A stretch of DNA of 64,000 nucleotides from Nocardia sp. NBC_00508 (GTDB taxonomy: Bacteria; Actinomycetota; Actinomycetes; Mycobacteriales; Mycobacteriaceae): positions 5,642,001 through 5,706,000 of the forward strand of contig NZ_CP107852.1 of the NCBI RefSeq assembly GCF_036346875.1, written 5' to 3'. Made by a program: the position numbers and the translations under genes. Below the pieces are notes generated by a model, which ran no database searches, had not been told where the DNA came from, and worked only from the letters and a program-made list of their open reading frames with translations. Positions 49,886 to 59,325 of this stretch are shown here, piece after piece (the first letter of the stretch is position 1; each line of letters begins with the position of its first letter).

Positions 49886-50410
49886 ATGGAACTCGTCGTC
49901 GGACGGGTCGCCAAGGCGCACGGCGTGCGCGGCGAACTTGTCGTCGAGGTGCGCACCGACGAGCCCGAGGCACGTTTCGCACCCGGCATCACGCTGCGCG
50001 GTCGACTGCCGCGAACCGACGACGTCCGCGACTTCACCGTGGAGTCGGCCCGGGAGCACTCGGGCCGGCTTCTGGTGTTTCTCGCCGGCGTCGCCGATCG
50101 CACCGCGGCGGACGCGCTGCGCGGCATGCTGTTCGTGGTCGACAGTGCGGATCTACCGCCGTCGGAGGATCCGGACGAGTTCTACGATTACGAGCTGGAG
50201 GGGCTCGAGGTCCGGCTCACCGACGAGACGGTGGTCGGGTCCGTGCGCGAGGTATTGCGTTCCGCGGCGGGCGAGCTGCTCGCGGTGCGTGCCGCAGACG
50301 ACGGCCGGGAGATCCTGATCCCGTTCGTCACCGCGATCGTTCCCACCGTGTCGCTCGCCGACGGCGTGATCGTCATCGATCCGCCCGAGGGCCTGCTCGA
50401 CCCGGAATGA
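49886..50410 (+). CDS. rimM: RimM, 16S rRNA processing/30S maturation factor
   Basis: The 174-residue protein starts MELVVGRVAKAHGVRGELVV (the RimM N-terminal signature) and has a C-terminal PRC-barrel (about 95-170) including DEFYDYELEGLEV and ILIPFVTAIVPTVSL. It helps assemble the 30S head near S19. It sits between khpA and trmD, with trmD 64 bp downstream, in the conserved translation operon. Confidence 0.95.
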   Translation: MELVVGRVAKAHGVRGELVVEVRTDEPEARFAPGITLRGRLPRTDDVRDFTVESAREHSGRLLVFLAGVADRTAADALRGMLFVVDSADLPPSEDPDEFYDYELEGLEVRLTDETVVGSVREVLRSAAGELLAVRAADDGREILIPFVTAIVPTVSLADGVIVIDPPEGLLDPE

Positions 50411-50474
50411 GACGCTGGGAGACCCGATCGCGCGGCGCCCACCCGGTCGGTGAGTGCGGCGACAGGAGACAGGC

Positions 50475-51182
50475 ATGAAACTCGACGTCGTCACGATCTT
50501 CCCCGAATACCTCGAGCCCCTGCGCACAGCGCTGCTCGGTAAGGCGATCGACAAGGGGCTGATCTCCCTCACCGTGCACGATCTGCGTCGCTGGACACAC
50601 GACGTGCACAAGTCGGTGGACGACGCGCCCTACGGCGGCGGGCCCGGCATGGTCATGAAGCCGGCCGTGTGGGGTGACGCCCTCGACGAGGTGTGCCCCG
50701 ACGACGCCCTACTCGTCGTCCCCACGCCTGCGGGTGTGCCGTTCACCCAGGCCACCGCGCACAGCTGGGCCGCCGAGCGGCATCTCGTCTTCGCCTGCGG
50801 CCGCTACGAAGGCATCGACCAGCGAGTCTTCGACGACGCCGCCCGGCGGGTGCGCGTGGAGGAGGTCAGCATCGGCGACTACGTGCTGATCGGCGGCGAG
50901 GCGGCGGTGCTGGTGATGACCGAGGCCGTGGTCCGTTTGCTGCCCGGCGTGCTCGGCAATCAGCAATCCCACCAAGAGGATTCGTTCTCCGACGGCCTCC
51001 TCGAAGGCCCCAGCTACACCCGCCCGGTCACCTGGCGCGGCCTCGAGGTCCCGCCGATCCTGCTCTCCGGCGACCACGCGAAAGTCGCGGCCTGGCGCCG
51101 CGAGCAATCCCTCGCCCGCACCCGGGAACGCCGCCCGGACCTGCTCGGGGAGCACGACACGACGCGCGAACCCGGGCGATAG
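50475..51182 (+). CDS. trmD: TrmD, tRNA (guanine-N1)-methyltransferase
   Basis: The 235-residue SPOUT enzyme methylates G37 of tRNAs to prevent frameshifting. It shows MKLDVVTIFPEYLEPL at the start, DDAPYGGGPGMVMKP (about 50), CGRYEGIDQRV, the knot SIGDYVLIGGEAAVLVM (about 135), LEGPSYTRP and the C-terminal WRREQSL. AGGAG precedes ATG 50475; an in-frame ATG at 50454 is less suitable. It ends the rpsP operon; the next gene is convergent. Confidence 0.96.
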   Translation: MKLDVVTIFPEYLEPLRTALLGKAIDKGLISLTVHDLRRWTHDVHKSVDDAPYGGGPGMVMKPAVWGDALDEVCPDDALLVVPTPAGVPFTQATAHSWAAERHLVFACGRYEGIDQRVFDDAARRVRVEEVSIGDYVLIGGEAAVLVMTEAVVRLLPGVLGNQQSHQEDSFSDGLLEGPSYTRPVTWRGLEVPPILLSGDHAKVAAWRREQSLARTRERRPDLLGEHDTTREPGR

Positions 51183-51279
51183 GTCGAATCCGCGCTGCGC
51201 CGCGTCGCTGCCGACGTCGTAGCTCCCCGCCCCTTCGGTGCAGCGCCACTACTGCGACGCGGAGGGGACCACCCGGCCG

Positions 51280-52131
51280 TCAGGGCAGCAGACCGTGGCG
51301 GCGCGCCGCCACCACCGCCTCGTGCCGGGAATGGGCGTCGAGTTTGACCATCGCGTTGCGCAGGTAGCTCTTCACGGTTTCCGGTCCGAGTGAGAGACGT
51401 TGTGCCACTTCCTGGTTGGTGCAGCCCAGGGCGATCTGAGACAGCACGTCGAGTTCGCGCCGGGACAGTCGCGGACGGTCGGGGTGCGGTTCGCCGACCA
51501 GGACGCGGGTGAGTCGTTCGCACACCGCGTGCAGACGTCCGCGCAACCGGTCGTCTTCGGCGGAGCGCGCCATGCCGCGGAGTTCGGCGTGGATGTCGCG
51601 CAGTTCCTCGGTGACGGCCGGGGCAGTGCCGGCCGACGGTGTGGCCACCTCCAGCATCCGCAGGCGTCGGTCGACCTCGTCGCGAATGGCGAGCTCGCCG
51701 GCCAGGCGGCGAGCGGCTCGAACGACGAGATCCGCGGTGCGGTCACCCAGCGGAGCCGCGCCCCTGGTCGCGGCGTAGAGCACCGCGCGGGAGCGCCGGT
51801 CCACGACCACCGGGACGGCGAGCACCGACCGGATGCCTTCGCCGGAGACCGGTCCGTCGTAGTCGTGCGTGATCGAGGACGCGGTGCGGTAGTCCGAGAC
51901 CGCGGCGGGACGCCCAGAATCCATCACCCGGCCACCGAGCCCCCACGTGCGAACGACAGCCAACCCGCGCAGTCCGTTGGTGAGTGTGCCGACGAATTCC
52001 GACAGCAGCAGGGCATCACCGTGCACCTCGCCGCCGAAAGCCACCGGCACGCCCGCGGTGCCGGCCACCCAGCGGATCTCGGCGCGTAATGCGTCGGCGT
52101 CGCGGGGACGCAGCAGCGCGGTGTGGGTCAT
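51280..52131 (-). CDS. GAF-domain LuxR-type transcriptional regulator
   Basis: The 283-residue protein has a GAF-like sensor region (about 20-165; DSGRPAAVSDYRTASSITHD, SVLAVPVVVDRRSRAVLYAA), a linker helix, and a C-terminal LuxR helix-turn-helix (about 218-280; LSRRELDVLSQIALGCTNQE, VKSYLRNAMVKLDAHSRHEA). It is divergent from two acyl-CoA ligase genes with a nested palindrome between, so it probably controls them in response to an acid or acyl-CoA ligand. The ligand is unknown. Confidence 0.87.
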   Translation of the reverse strand: MTHTALLRPRDADALRAEIRWVAGTAGVPVAFGGEVHGDALLLSEFVGTLTNGLRGLAVVRTWGLGGRVMDSGRPAAVSDYRTASSITHDYDGPVSGEGIRSVLAVPVVVDRRSRAVLYAATRGAAPLGDRTADLVVRAARRLAGELAIRDEVDRRLRMLEVATPSAGTAPAVTEELRDIHAELRGMARSAEDDRLRGRLHAVCERLTRVLVGEPHPDRPRLSRRELDVLSQIALGCTNQEVAQRLSLGPETVKSYLRNAMVKLDAHSRHEAVVAARRHGLLP

Positions 52132-52169
52132 CGAGACTCACCCTTTTTCGGGGGTAGTGGCCAGCGGGA

Positions 52170-52213
52170 TGTGACCCACATCCTATTGCACACCCGCGTT
52201 GTGCTGGGTCACA
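52170..52213. promoter_or_regulatory. Nested palindromic operator upstream of the acyl-CoA ligase operon
   Basis: TGTGACCCA (52170-52178) and TGGGTCACA (52205-52213) are perfect 9-bp arms. Inside, GCACA (52188-52192) and TGTGC (52200-52204) form a second perfect dyad. It sits in the divergent gap and its right arm ends 18 bp before the ligase ATG, so binding there would block or direct transcription. The adjacent GAF/LuxR regulator is the natural candidate. Confidence 0.7.
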
Positions 52214-52231
52214 GATGGAGGAGAACCGAAG

Positions 52232-53866
52232 ATGGGCACCGATCCGAATCAGCGGGTGCGCGAGCTGCTGGACTGTTACGACCGCCCTGACGCATCGGCG
52301 GCGGACCTGCTGTGCGATCGGCACCCGGCCGACCGGGTCGCCTTCACGATCATCGAGGCCGATCTGTCCTCGACCGACCTCACTTACGGCGAGCTGCGCG
52401 AACGCTCGGCCCGATTCGCCGCCGCACTGGCCGGACTCGGCGTCGAGTCCGGCGATCGGGTCGCCACGCTGATGGCGAAGTCGGCGGACCTGGTGGTCGC
52501 GCTGCTCGGCATCTGGCGCCGCGGCGCGGTGCACGTCCCGCTGTTCACCGCATTCGCGCCGCCGGCCATCGCGCTGCGGCTGGCGGCCGCCGAAGTGTCG
52601 ATCGTCATCGCAGACTCCGATCAAGCGTCGAAGCTGGCGCCCGGTCCGGATCTGCCCGCGGATCCGCCCTGGCGGCTGATCGCCTCCGGCGAGGAAGCCC
52701 CGGAGGGGGCGGTGCGGATGGCCGATCTGCTCGATAGCCATTCGGCCGACCACCCGAACGCTCGCCCGATCGCGGTCGGCGGCGACGGCCTGCTCGTCCA
52801 GTTGTTCACCAGCGGCACCACCGGCACACCCAAGGGCGTCCCGATTCCGCTACGCGCGCTCGCCTCCTTCCACGCCTACCAAGAGTTCGCACTGGATGTC
52901 CGGCCCGGCGACGTGTTCTGGAACGCCGCCGACCCGGGCTGGGCCTACGGCCTCTACTACGCCATCCTCGGCCCGCTGGCCACCGGTATCCGCAGCATCC
53001 TGCTGCACGCGGGTTTCTCCGCTCCGCTGACCTGGCAGGTGCTGGAGGCCTTCGGCGTCACCAATTTCGCCGCCGCCCCGACGGTGTACCGCGCGCTGCG
53101 CGCGGAAAGCGCCGCGCCGCCGGTGCACTCCCGGTTGCGTCGCGCCTCCTCGGCGGGTGAGCCGCTGACGCCCGAGGTCGTCGCCTGGTCGATGGAGCAC
53201 CTGGGTGTCGCGGTGCGCGACCACTACGGCCAGACCGAGCACGGCATGGTCATCTGCAACGCATGGCGGGAAGACCTCGACACCGAGACTCCGGCGGGCT
53301 CGATGGGTCGCGCGCTGCCGGGCTGGTCCTGCGCGGTGCTCGCCGAAGACGCCGACACCATCGCTCCCATCGGCGAAGTGGGCCGCCTCGCCATCGACAC
53401 CGCGCGCAGTCCGCTGCTGTGGTTCCTCGGCTACCTGGACGCCCCGGAACGCACCGCGCAGCGCTACACCGCCGATGGCCGCTGGTACGTGACCGGCGAT
53501 GCCGGTTCGCAGGACGCGAACGGATTTTTCCGCTTCTCCGCCCGCGACGACGACGTGATCATCATGGCGGGCTATCGCATCGGCCCGTTCGAAGTGGAGA
53601 GCGTGCTCGTGCTGCACGAACAGGTCGCCGAGGCGGCCGTGGTCGGCATGCCGGACGACCTGCGCGGGGAGGTGCTGGAGGCGTTCATCGTGCTGCGCGA
53701 CGGCGTGGTGGGCAGCCCCGAATTGACGTCCGAACTCCAGAGCCTGGTGAAGCGAAAATTCGCCGCGCACGCCTACCCGCGCAGAGTGCACTTCGTCGCG
53801 AGCCTGCCGAAGACGCCCAGCGGCAAGGTGCAGCGGTTCGTGCTGCGGCAGGGAGGGATTCGGTGA
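52232..53866 (+). CDS. Acyl-CoA synthetase (AMP-forming), acetyl/medium-chain type
   Basis: The 544-residue adenylate-forming ligase has the P-loop LFTSGTTGTPKG (about 193), the motif DHYGQTEHGMV (about 330), the hinge region YVTGDAG with FRFSARDDDVI (about 425) and the C-terminal catalytic lysine in LPKTPSGKVQRF. It activates a carboxylic acid to its CoA ester. Substrate length cannot be read from sequence. GGAGGAG precedes ATG 52232. Its stop overlaps the next ligase's start (GTGA), so both are co-translated. Confidence 0.9.
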   Translation: MGTDPNQRVRELLDCYDRPDASAADLLCDRHPADRVAFTIIEADLSSTDLTYGELRERSARFAAALAGLGVESGDRVATLMAKSADLVVALLGIWRRGAVHVPLFTAFAPPAIALRLAAAEVSIVIADSDQASKLAPGPDLPADPPWRLIASGEEAPEGAVRMADLLDSHSADHPNARPIAVGGDGLLVQLFTSGTTGTPKGVPIPLRALASFHAYQEFALDVRPGDVFWNAADPGWAYGLYYAILGPLATGIRSILLHAGFSAPLTWQVLEAFGVTNFAAAPTVYRALRAESAAPPVHSRLRRASSAGEPLTPEVVAWSMEHLGVAVRDHYGQTEHGMVICNAWREDLDTETPAGSMGRALPGWSCAVLAEDADTIAPIGEVGRLAIDTARSPLLWFLGYLDAPERTAQRYTADGRWYVTGDAGSQDANGFFRFSARDDDVIIMAGYRIGPFEVESVLVLHEQVAEAAVVGMPDDLRGEVLEAFIVLRDGVVGSPELTSELQSLVKRKFAAHAYPRRVHFVASLPKTPSGKVQRFVLRQGGIR

Positions 53867-55530
53867 CGTCGTCGCTCGAACCGCCCCTGCCCAGCTACAC
53901 GTCCGGCGTTTCCGATGTCCCGCTACTCGGCGACACCATCGGCGGCAACCTCGCTCGTGCCGTCGCGACGTTCCCGGAGCGGGAAGCGCTGGTGGACCGT
54001 CCATCCGGACGCCGCTGGACCTACCGCGAACTCGGTACCGCGGTCGATGCTCTGGCCTGCGGCCTTGCCGATCAGGGCATCGGAAAGGGGGACCGGGTCG
54101 GCATCTGGGCGCCGAACTGCGCGGAGTGGTTTCTGCTTCAGTACGCCACGGCGAGGATCGGCGCGATCCTGGTCAACATCAACCCGGCCTACCGCACCGC
54201 TGAACTGGAATACGTGCTGCGCCAGGCGGGCGTGCGGATGCTCGTCGCGGCCGAGCGGTTCAAGTCCTCGGACTACGTCGCGATGATCGAAAAGGTGCGG
54301 CCGGACTGTCCGGCGCTGGCGGCGGTGCTCGTGCTGGGCACACCCGAGTGGGACGCGCTGATCCGCACCGAGATAGACGCCGACCGGCTCACCGCGCTCG
54401 CGGCGCGGCTGTGCGCCGACGACCCGATCAACATCCAGTACACCTCCGGTACCACGGGTTTTCCGAAGGGCGCCACGCTCAGCCATCACAACATCCTGAA
54501 CAACGGCTATTTCGTCGGCGAGCTGTGCGGCTATACCGAACAGGACCGGATCTGCGTCCCGGTGCCGTTCTATCACTGCTTCGGGATGGTGATGGGCAAC
54601 CTCGCGAGCACGAGCCATGGTGCGGCCATCGTGATTCCGGCGCCCTCGTTCGATCCCGAGGCGACGCTTGCCTCGGTCGAGGCCGAGCGCTGCACCTCGC
54701 TCTACGGCGTGCCGACGATGTTCATCGATCTGCTCACCGAACTGGATTCGGCCACCCCGGATCTGTCCACCCTGCGCACCGGCATCATGGCGGGTTCGCC
54801 CTGTCCGGTGCAGGTGATGAAGCGGGTGATCGACCGGATGGGCATGCGCGAGGTGTGCATCTGCTACGGCATGACGGAGACCTCGCCGGTCTCCACCCAG
54901 ACCCGCCGCGACGACGGCATCGACCGGCGCACCGCCACCGTGGGCCGGGTCGGGCCGCACCTGGAGGTCAAGATCATCGATCCCGCAACGGGTCTCACGG
55001 TGCCGCGCGGCGAACCCGGCGAACTGTGTACCCGCGGCTACTCGGTGATGCTCGGCTACTGGGACGACCCGGACAAGACCGCCGAAGCCATCGATGCGGC
55101 CCGTTGGATGCACACCGGCGATATCGGCGTGATGGACGACGACGGCTACCTGGCCATCACCGGCCGGATCAAGGACATGGTGATCCGCGGCGGCGAGAAC
55201 ATCTATCCGCGCGAGATCGAGGAATTCCTCTACACCCACCCCGACATCCTCGACGCCCAGGTGATCGGCGTGCCGGACCCGAAATACGGCGAGGAGCTGA
55301 TGGCGTGGGTCCGGATGCGCGAGGGCGCAACACCGTTGGACGCGGCCGCGGTGCGCGAATTCTGCACGGGCAAACTGGCGCATTTCAAGATCCCGCGCTA
55401 CGTCCACGTGGTCGAGGAGTTCCCGATGACGGTCACCGGCAAGATCCGCAAGGCCGAGATGCGCGAAATCGCCCAAGCGATCCTCACATCAGCAGCGAAA
55501 CCCACGTCGAATCCGCCAAGCAACAACTGA
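53863..55530 (+). CDS. AMP-binding fatty-acyl-CoA ligase (FadD35-like)
   Basis: The 555-residue ligase shows NIQYTSGTTGFPKGATLSHH (about 190), CYGMTETSPVSTQ (about 335), MHTGDIGVMDDDGYLAITGR (about 420), KDMVIRGGENIYPREIEEFL and the catalytic lysine in MTVTGKIRKAEM. The overall sequence fits the FadD35 type of mycobacteria. GTG 53863 overlaps the preceding TGA. The last codons and stop lie inside the first copy of a short tandem repeat, so the C-terminus (after about residue 545) is probably variable. Confidence 0.88.
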   Translation: MTSSLEPPLPSYTSGVSDVPLLGDTIGGNLARAVATFPEREALVDRPSGRRWTYRELGTAVDALACGLADQGIGKGDRVGIWAPNCAEWFLLQYATARIGAILVNINPAYRTAELEYVLRQAGVRMLVAAERFKSSDYVAMIEKVRPDCPALAAVLVLGTPEWDALIRTEIDADRLTALAARLCADDPINIQYTSGTTGFPKGATLSHHNILNNGYFVGELCGYTEQDRICVPVPFYHCFGMVMGNLASTSHGAAIVIPAPSFDPEATLASVEAERCTSLYGVPTMFIDLLTELDSATPDLSTLRTGIMAGSPCPVQVMKRVIDRMGMREVCICYGMTETSPVSTQTRRDDGIDRRTATVGRVGPHLEVKIIDPATGLTVPRGEPGELCTRGYSVMLGYWDDPDKTAEAIDAARWMHTGDIGVMDDDGYLAITGRIKDMVIRGGENIYPREIEEFLYTHPDILDAQVIGVPDPKYGEELMAWVRMREGATPLDAAAVREFCTGKLAHFKIPRYVHVVEEFPMTVTGKIRKAEMREIAQAILTSAAKPTSNPPSNN

Positions 55531-55600
55531 TCTCGCAAGAAACCACGCAGACAACTGATTTCGCAAGAACCACGCAACACCTGATTTCGCAAGAACATGG
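55524..55600. repeat. Three tandem copies of a 26-28-bp repeat
   Basis: CAACTGATCTCGCAAGAAAC (55524), CAACTGATTTCGCAAGAAC (55552) and CACCTGATTTCGCAAGAAC (55578) follow with ACGCA linkers after the first two. The first copy includes the stop of the upstream ligase gene. The core TGAT(C/T)TCGCAAGAA is nearly invariant. Function is unknown; replication slippage is the likely origin. Confidence 0.8.
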
Positions 55601-55679
55601 GTAACTCACCGGGTACCCCCAGAACTCGAGCGGCACTCAACGCAGGACCTGAACGTAAGCCTGGGGTCGCCTGACCTGT

Positions 55680-55741
55680 ACGGCCTGAAGTCCCGGAGAG
55701 GCGGAACAGCACGGCCTGAAGACTCGGAGAGGCGGAACAGC
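55680..55741. repeat. Two tandem copies of a 31-bp repeat upstream of tex
   Basis: ACGGCCTGAAG and GGAGAGGCGGAACAGC occur at 55680-55710 and again at 55711-55741, with 29 of 31 bases identical. The second copy ends just before the putative -10 (TAGTGT, 55742-55747) of tex, so both copies cover the region where -35 contacts would lie. Confidence 0.85.
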
Positions 55742-55754
55742 TAGTGTCTCCGAC

Positions 55755-58196
55755 GTGACGACAGCGCCCGAGACCGCCAGTGCAGAGTCCAACACGATGG
55801 TTCCTCCCGTGCCGCCGCGCTCCGACACCGCGCGCACAGCCAGCGTGAACCGTCGCATCGCCGAGGAGCTCGCGGTGCGCGAGACCCAGGTGCGCGCCGC
55901 CGTCGAGCTCCTCGACGCGGGCTCGACGGTGCCGTTCATCGCGCGTTACCGCAAGGAGGTCACCGACGGCCTGGACGACGCGCAGCTGCGCCAGCTCGAC
56001 GAGCGCCTGCACTACCTGCGCGAACTCGACGAGCGCCGGGCCGCGATCGTCGAATCGATCCGCGGCCAGGGCAAACTCGACGACGCCCTGCATCAGCAGA
56101 TCCTGCTCGCGGAGACCAAGGCCCGGCTCGAGGACATCTACCTGCCCTACAAGCCGAAGCGGCGCACCAAAGCGCAGATCGCGCGCGAGGCGGGACACGA
56201 GCCGGTGGCCGACGCGCTGATCGACGACCCGAACACCGATCCGGCACAGTACAGCGCCGAGCAGCTCGACGGCGCGCGCGCCATCCTGGTCGAGCGCTTC
56301 GCCGAGGATGCCGACCTGGTCGGCGAACTGCGCGAGTTGATGTGGAGCCGTGGACAGGTCACTTCGGGCGTGCGCGCGGGCAAGGAGGAGTCGGGCGCGA
56401 AGTTCGCCGACTACTTCGAGTTCAGCGAGCCGTTCGACAAGGTGCCCTCCCATCGCGTCTTGGCCCTGCTGCGCGGCGAGAAGGAGGAGGTGCTCACCGT
56501 GCACCTCGAGCCGGACACCGAGGAGCCGGAGCCGGGGCAGCGCACCGTTTACGAGGGCCGCATCGCCACCCGCTTCGACATCGCCGACCGGGGCCGCCCC
56601 GCCGACTCCTGGCTGCTGGACACCGTGCGCTGGGCCTGGCGCACCAAACTGCAGGTGAGTCTCGGCATCGACACCAGGATGCGGCTGCGCCAGGCGGCCG
56701 AGAAGGACGCGGTCGACGTGTTCGCCGCGAACCTGCGCGACCTGCTGCTCGCCGCGCCCGCGGGCACCCGCACGACCATGGGCCTCGACCCCGGCTACCG
56801 CACCGGCGTGAAGGTCGCGGTGGTCGACGCCACCGGCAAAGTGGTCGCCACCGAGGTGATCTACCCGCACAAGCCGCAGGGTCAGACCGAGAAGTCGCTC
56901 GCGGTGCTCGGCGCGCTGGTCGCCCGGTTCGGCGTCGAGCTCATCGCGATCGGCAACGGCACCGCCTCACGCGAGACCGATACCCTTGCGGTGGAGCTGA
57001 TCTCGCGCATCGCCGCATCGTCGGACAACCGGGCGAACACGCCGACCAAGATCGTGGTGTCCGAAGCGGGCGCCTCGGTGTACTCCGCCTCGGCCTATGC
57101 CTCCCAGGAGCTGCCCGATCTGGATGTCTCGCTGCGTGGCGCGGTGTCGATCGCGCGACGGCTGCAGGACCCGCTGGCCGAGCTGGTGAAGATCGACCCG
57201 AAGTCCATCGGAGTCGGCCAGTACCAGCACGACGTGTCCGAATCGCTGCTGGCCCGCTCGCTGGGCGCGGTCGTCGAGGACGCGGTGAACGCGGTCGGCG
57301 TCGACGTGAACACGGCCTCGGTGCCGCTGCTGTCGCGGGTTTCCGGTATCGCCGGGTCGTTGGCGGAAAGCATTGTGGCGCACCGGGATCACAACGGCCC
57401 GTTCCGCAGCAGGACGGCGCTGCTCGACGTGCCGCGCCTGGGACCGAAGGCGTTCGAGCAGTGCGCGGGCTTCCTGCGCATCCGCGAAGGCGACGACCCG
57501 CTGGACACCTCCGCCGTGCATCCCGAGGCGTATCCCGTCGTCCGGCGCATCCTCGAATCGACCGGCCGCCCCGTCGCGGAGATCATCGGCAACACCTCGG
57601 TGCTGCGCGCATTGCGCGCCGGCGATTTCACCGACGAGCGCTTCGGTGTCCCTACCGTCACCGACATCATCGCGGAACTGGAGAAGCCGGGCCGCGACCC
57701 GCGTCCGGAGTTCAAGACCGCGGAGTTCGCCGCCGGTGTGGAGAAGGTCGCCGACCTGAAGCCGGGCATGGTGCTCGAGGGCGTGGTGACGAACGTCGCC
57801 GCGTTCGGCGCGTTCGTCGACGTGGGCGTGCACCAGGACGGGTTGGTGCACGTCTCGGCCATGTCGCACAACTTCGTGAAGGACCCGCGTGAAGTGGTCA
57901 AGTCCGGTGACGTGGTCAAGGTGAAAGTGCTCGAGGTGGACGTGGCGCGCCAGCGCATCGGCCTGTCCCTTCGCCTCGACGACGAGCCCGGCGCGCCGGG
58001 CAAGGCCGGCGAGAAGCAGCGTGGCCAGGGCGGCCGATCCGGCGGGGAGCAGCGGCAGCGGCAGAATGGGCAGAACAAGCAACAGAGCCAGGGTCGAAAT
58101 CAGGGACAGGGGCGCGGCGGAAACCAGCGACGCAACGCGCCCCCGCCGAGCGGCGCGATGGCGGACGCATTGCGCAGGGCGGGTTTCGGCCGGTAG
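55755..58196 (+). CDS. Tex-type RNA-binding transcription accessory protein
   Basis: The 813-residue protein has the Tex architecture: N-terminal helical region (VPFIARYRKEVTDGLDD, about 56), YqgF-like domain (TMGLDPGYRTGVKVAVVD, about 337), helix-hairpin-helix (VSGIAGSLAESIVAHR; LLDVPRLGPKAFEQCAGFLR) and an S1 domain (about 665-735; VTNVAAFGAFVDVGVHQDGL). A Gln/Gly/Arg-rich tail follows (about 740-813). Tex proteins bind nucleic acids and influence transcription and RNA stability. TAGTGT lies 7 nt before the GTG, with no ribosome binding site, suggesting a leaderless mRNA. Confidence 0.93.
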   Translation: MTTAPETASAESNTMVPPVPPRSDTARTASVNRRIAEELAVRETQVRAAVELLDAGSTVPFIARYRKEVTDGLDDAQLRQLDERLHYLRELDERRAAIVESIRGQGKLDDALHQQILLAETKARLEDIYLPYKPKRRTKAQIAREAGHEPVADALIDDPNTDPAQYSAEQLDGARAILVERFAEDADLVGELRELMWSRGQVTSGVRAGKEESGAKFADYFEFSEPFDKVPSHRVLALLRGEKEEVLTVHLEPDTEEPEPGQRTVYEGRIATRFDIADRGRPADSWLLDTVRWAWRTKLQVSLGIDTRMRLRQAAEKDAVDVFAANLRDLLLAAPAGTRTTMGLDPGYRTGVKVAVVDATGKVVATEVIYPHKPQGQTEKSLAVLGALVARFGVELIAIGNGTASRETDTLAVELISRIAASSDNRANTPTKIVVSEAGASVYSASAYASQELPDLDVSLRGAVSIARRLQDPLAELVKIDPKSIGVGQYQHDVSESLLARSLGAVVEDAVNAVGVDVNTASVPLLSRVSGIAGSLAESIVAHRDHNGPFRSRTALLDVPRLGPKAFEQCAGFLRIREGDDPLDTSAVHPEAYPVVRRILESTGRPVAEIIGNTSVLRALRAGDFTDERFGVPTVTDIIAELEKPGRDPRPEFKTAEFAAGVEKVADLKPGMVLEGVVTNVAAFGAFVDVGVHQDGLVHVSAMSHNFVKDPREVVKSGDVVKVKVLEVDVARQRIGLSLRLDDEPGAPGKAGEKQRGQGGRSGGEQRQRQNGQNKQQSQGRNQGQGRGGNQRRNAPPPSGAMADALRRAGFGR

Positions 58197-58224
58197 TCCG
58201 GTGCACGGTAGGGAGTAGGCGGGC

Positions 58225-59145
58225 ATGCGACGGTGGCTCCACGAGGATGTGATCGCCCAAGGGCGGCTGCCGTTGCTGTGCTTCCTCCTCGGGTTCATCG
58301 TCGGCTTCCTGTTCATCCGCCTCAGCGTCCGGCTGATCCGGGCGCGGGTGCGCTGGTGGCCCGGGAACTTGCGGGCCGGTGACACCCACATCCATCACAT
58401 GGTGTTCGGCGTGATCCTGGTGCTCGTGTCCGGCATCGGCATGGTCTTGGTGTACCAGAGCGCGGACACGGCGACGGCCGGCGCGCTCGCCGCGGCCTTC
58501 GGCGTCGGTGCCGCGCTGGTCCTCGACGAGTTCGCGCTGATCTTCTACTTGCGCGACGTGTATTGGGAGGAGCAGGGACGCACCTCGGTGGACGCGGTGT
58601 TCGTCGCGCTCGCGGTGACGGGGTTGCTGCTGCTCGGCTTTCACCCGCTGTGGTTGCTGGACATCAACGACTTCCGGCGGGACCCGAGCATCGAGGTGCG
58701 CGTCTTCGTCGTGGTGTTCGCGGCGGTGAACCTGGCGTTGGCCGCGATCGTCATCGCCAAGGGCAAGATCTGGACCGGCCTGTTCGGCATGTTCTTCCTA
58801 CCGCTGCTGGTCGTCGGCGCGCTGCGGCTCAGTCGTCCCGGCGCGCCGTGGGCGCGTTGGCGTTACGCCGATCGCAGGCGTCTGATGTACCGGGCCATCG
58901 TCCGCGAACGGCGCTATCGCGGTCCCGTGATCCGCGCCAAGATCTTCGTCCAGGATCTGGTCGCGGGGAAACCGGACGTCGACCATGTCCGCACGGCGGC
59001 GGAGGCGGAACTCACCCGTACGGTGGTGCCCGCGCCACCGGCTCCGCACCGGCACCACGCGCTGTGGCATGCCGACCACAGCGCGCTGAACTCACCCGCT
59101 CCACCGCCCGCGCAGGACGCGATCTCCGGGGAACCGCATCACTGA
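58225..59145 (+). CDS. Multi-pass membrane protein of unknown function
   Basis: The 306-residue protein has about six membrane helices in its first 205 residues. A conserved-looking THIHHMVFG motif precedes the second helix and FGVGAALVLDEFALIFYLRD follows. The C-terminal 100 residues are soluble, basic (RRRLMYRAIVRERRYR) and then Pro/His-rich. GGGAG lies upstream of the ATG. It is 28 bp after tex and may be co-transcribed. Histidines and acidic residues in helices could bind metal, but this is speculation. Confidence 0.75.
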   Translation: MRRWLHEDVIAQGRLPLLCFLLGFIVGFLFIRLSVRLIRARVRWWPGNLRAGDTHIHHMVFGVILVLVSGIGMVLVYQSADTATAGALAAAFGVGAALVLDEFALIFYLRDVYWEEQGRTSVDAVFVALAVTGLLLLGFHPLWLLDINDFRRDPSIEVRVFVVVFAAVNLALAAIVIAKGKIWTGLFGMFFLPLLVVGALRLSRPGAPWARWRYADRRRLMYRAIVRERRYRGPVIRAKIFVQDLVAGKPDVDHVRTAAEAELTRTVVPAPPAPHRHHALWHADHSALNSPAPPPAQDAISGEPHH

Positions 59146-59325
59146 CGGGGTCGGGGGCGGAGGGTGCGGCTCGGCCACTTCGGCTCCGAGGTCCGTGCGA
59201 CGTCCTGCCTTCGGATTCACCGAGCCCGAGGTCGGCCGGGGTCGTGTACCGGGCCGCTCTCGGCGTAGCGTGCAGGAATAGCCCAACACCCTCCGCTCGG
59301 GCCGATTTCTTCCGCGCCGCGCCGA

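Noticed and set aside
55524..55600. Short regular repeats considered as a CRISPR array
   Set aside because: The repeats are contiguous with only about 5-9 nt between conserved cores, there are no unique spacers and no cas genes are nearby.
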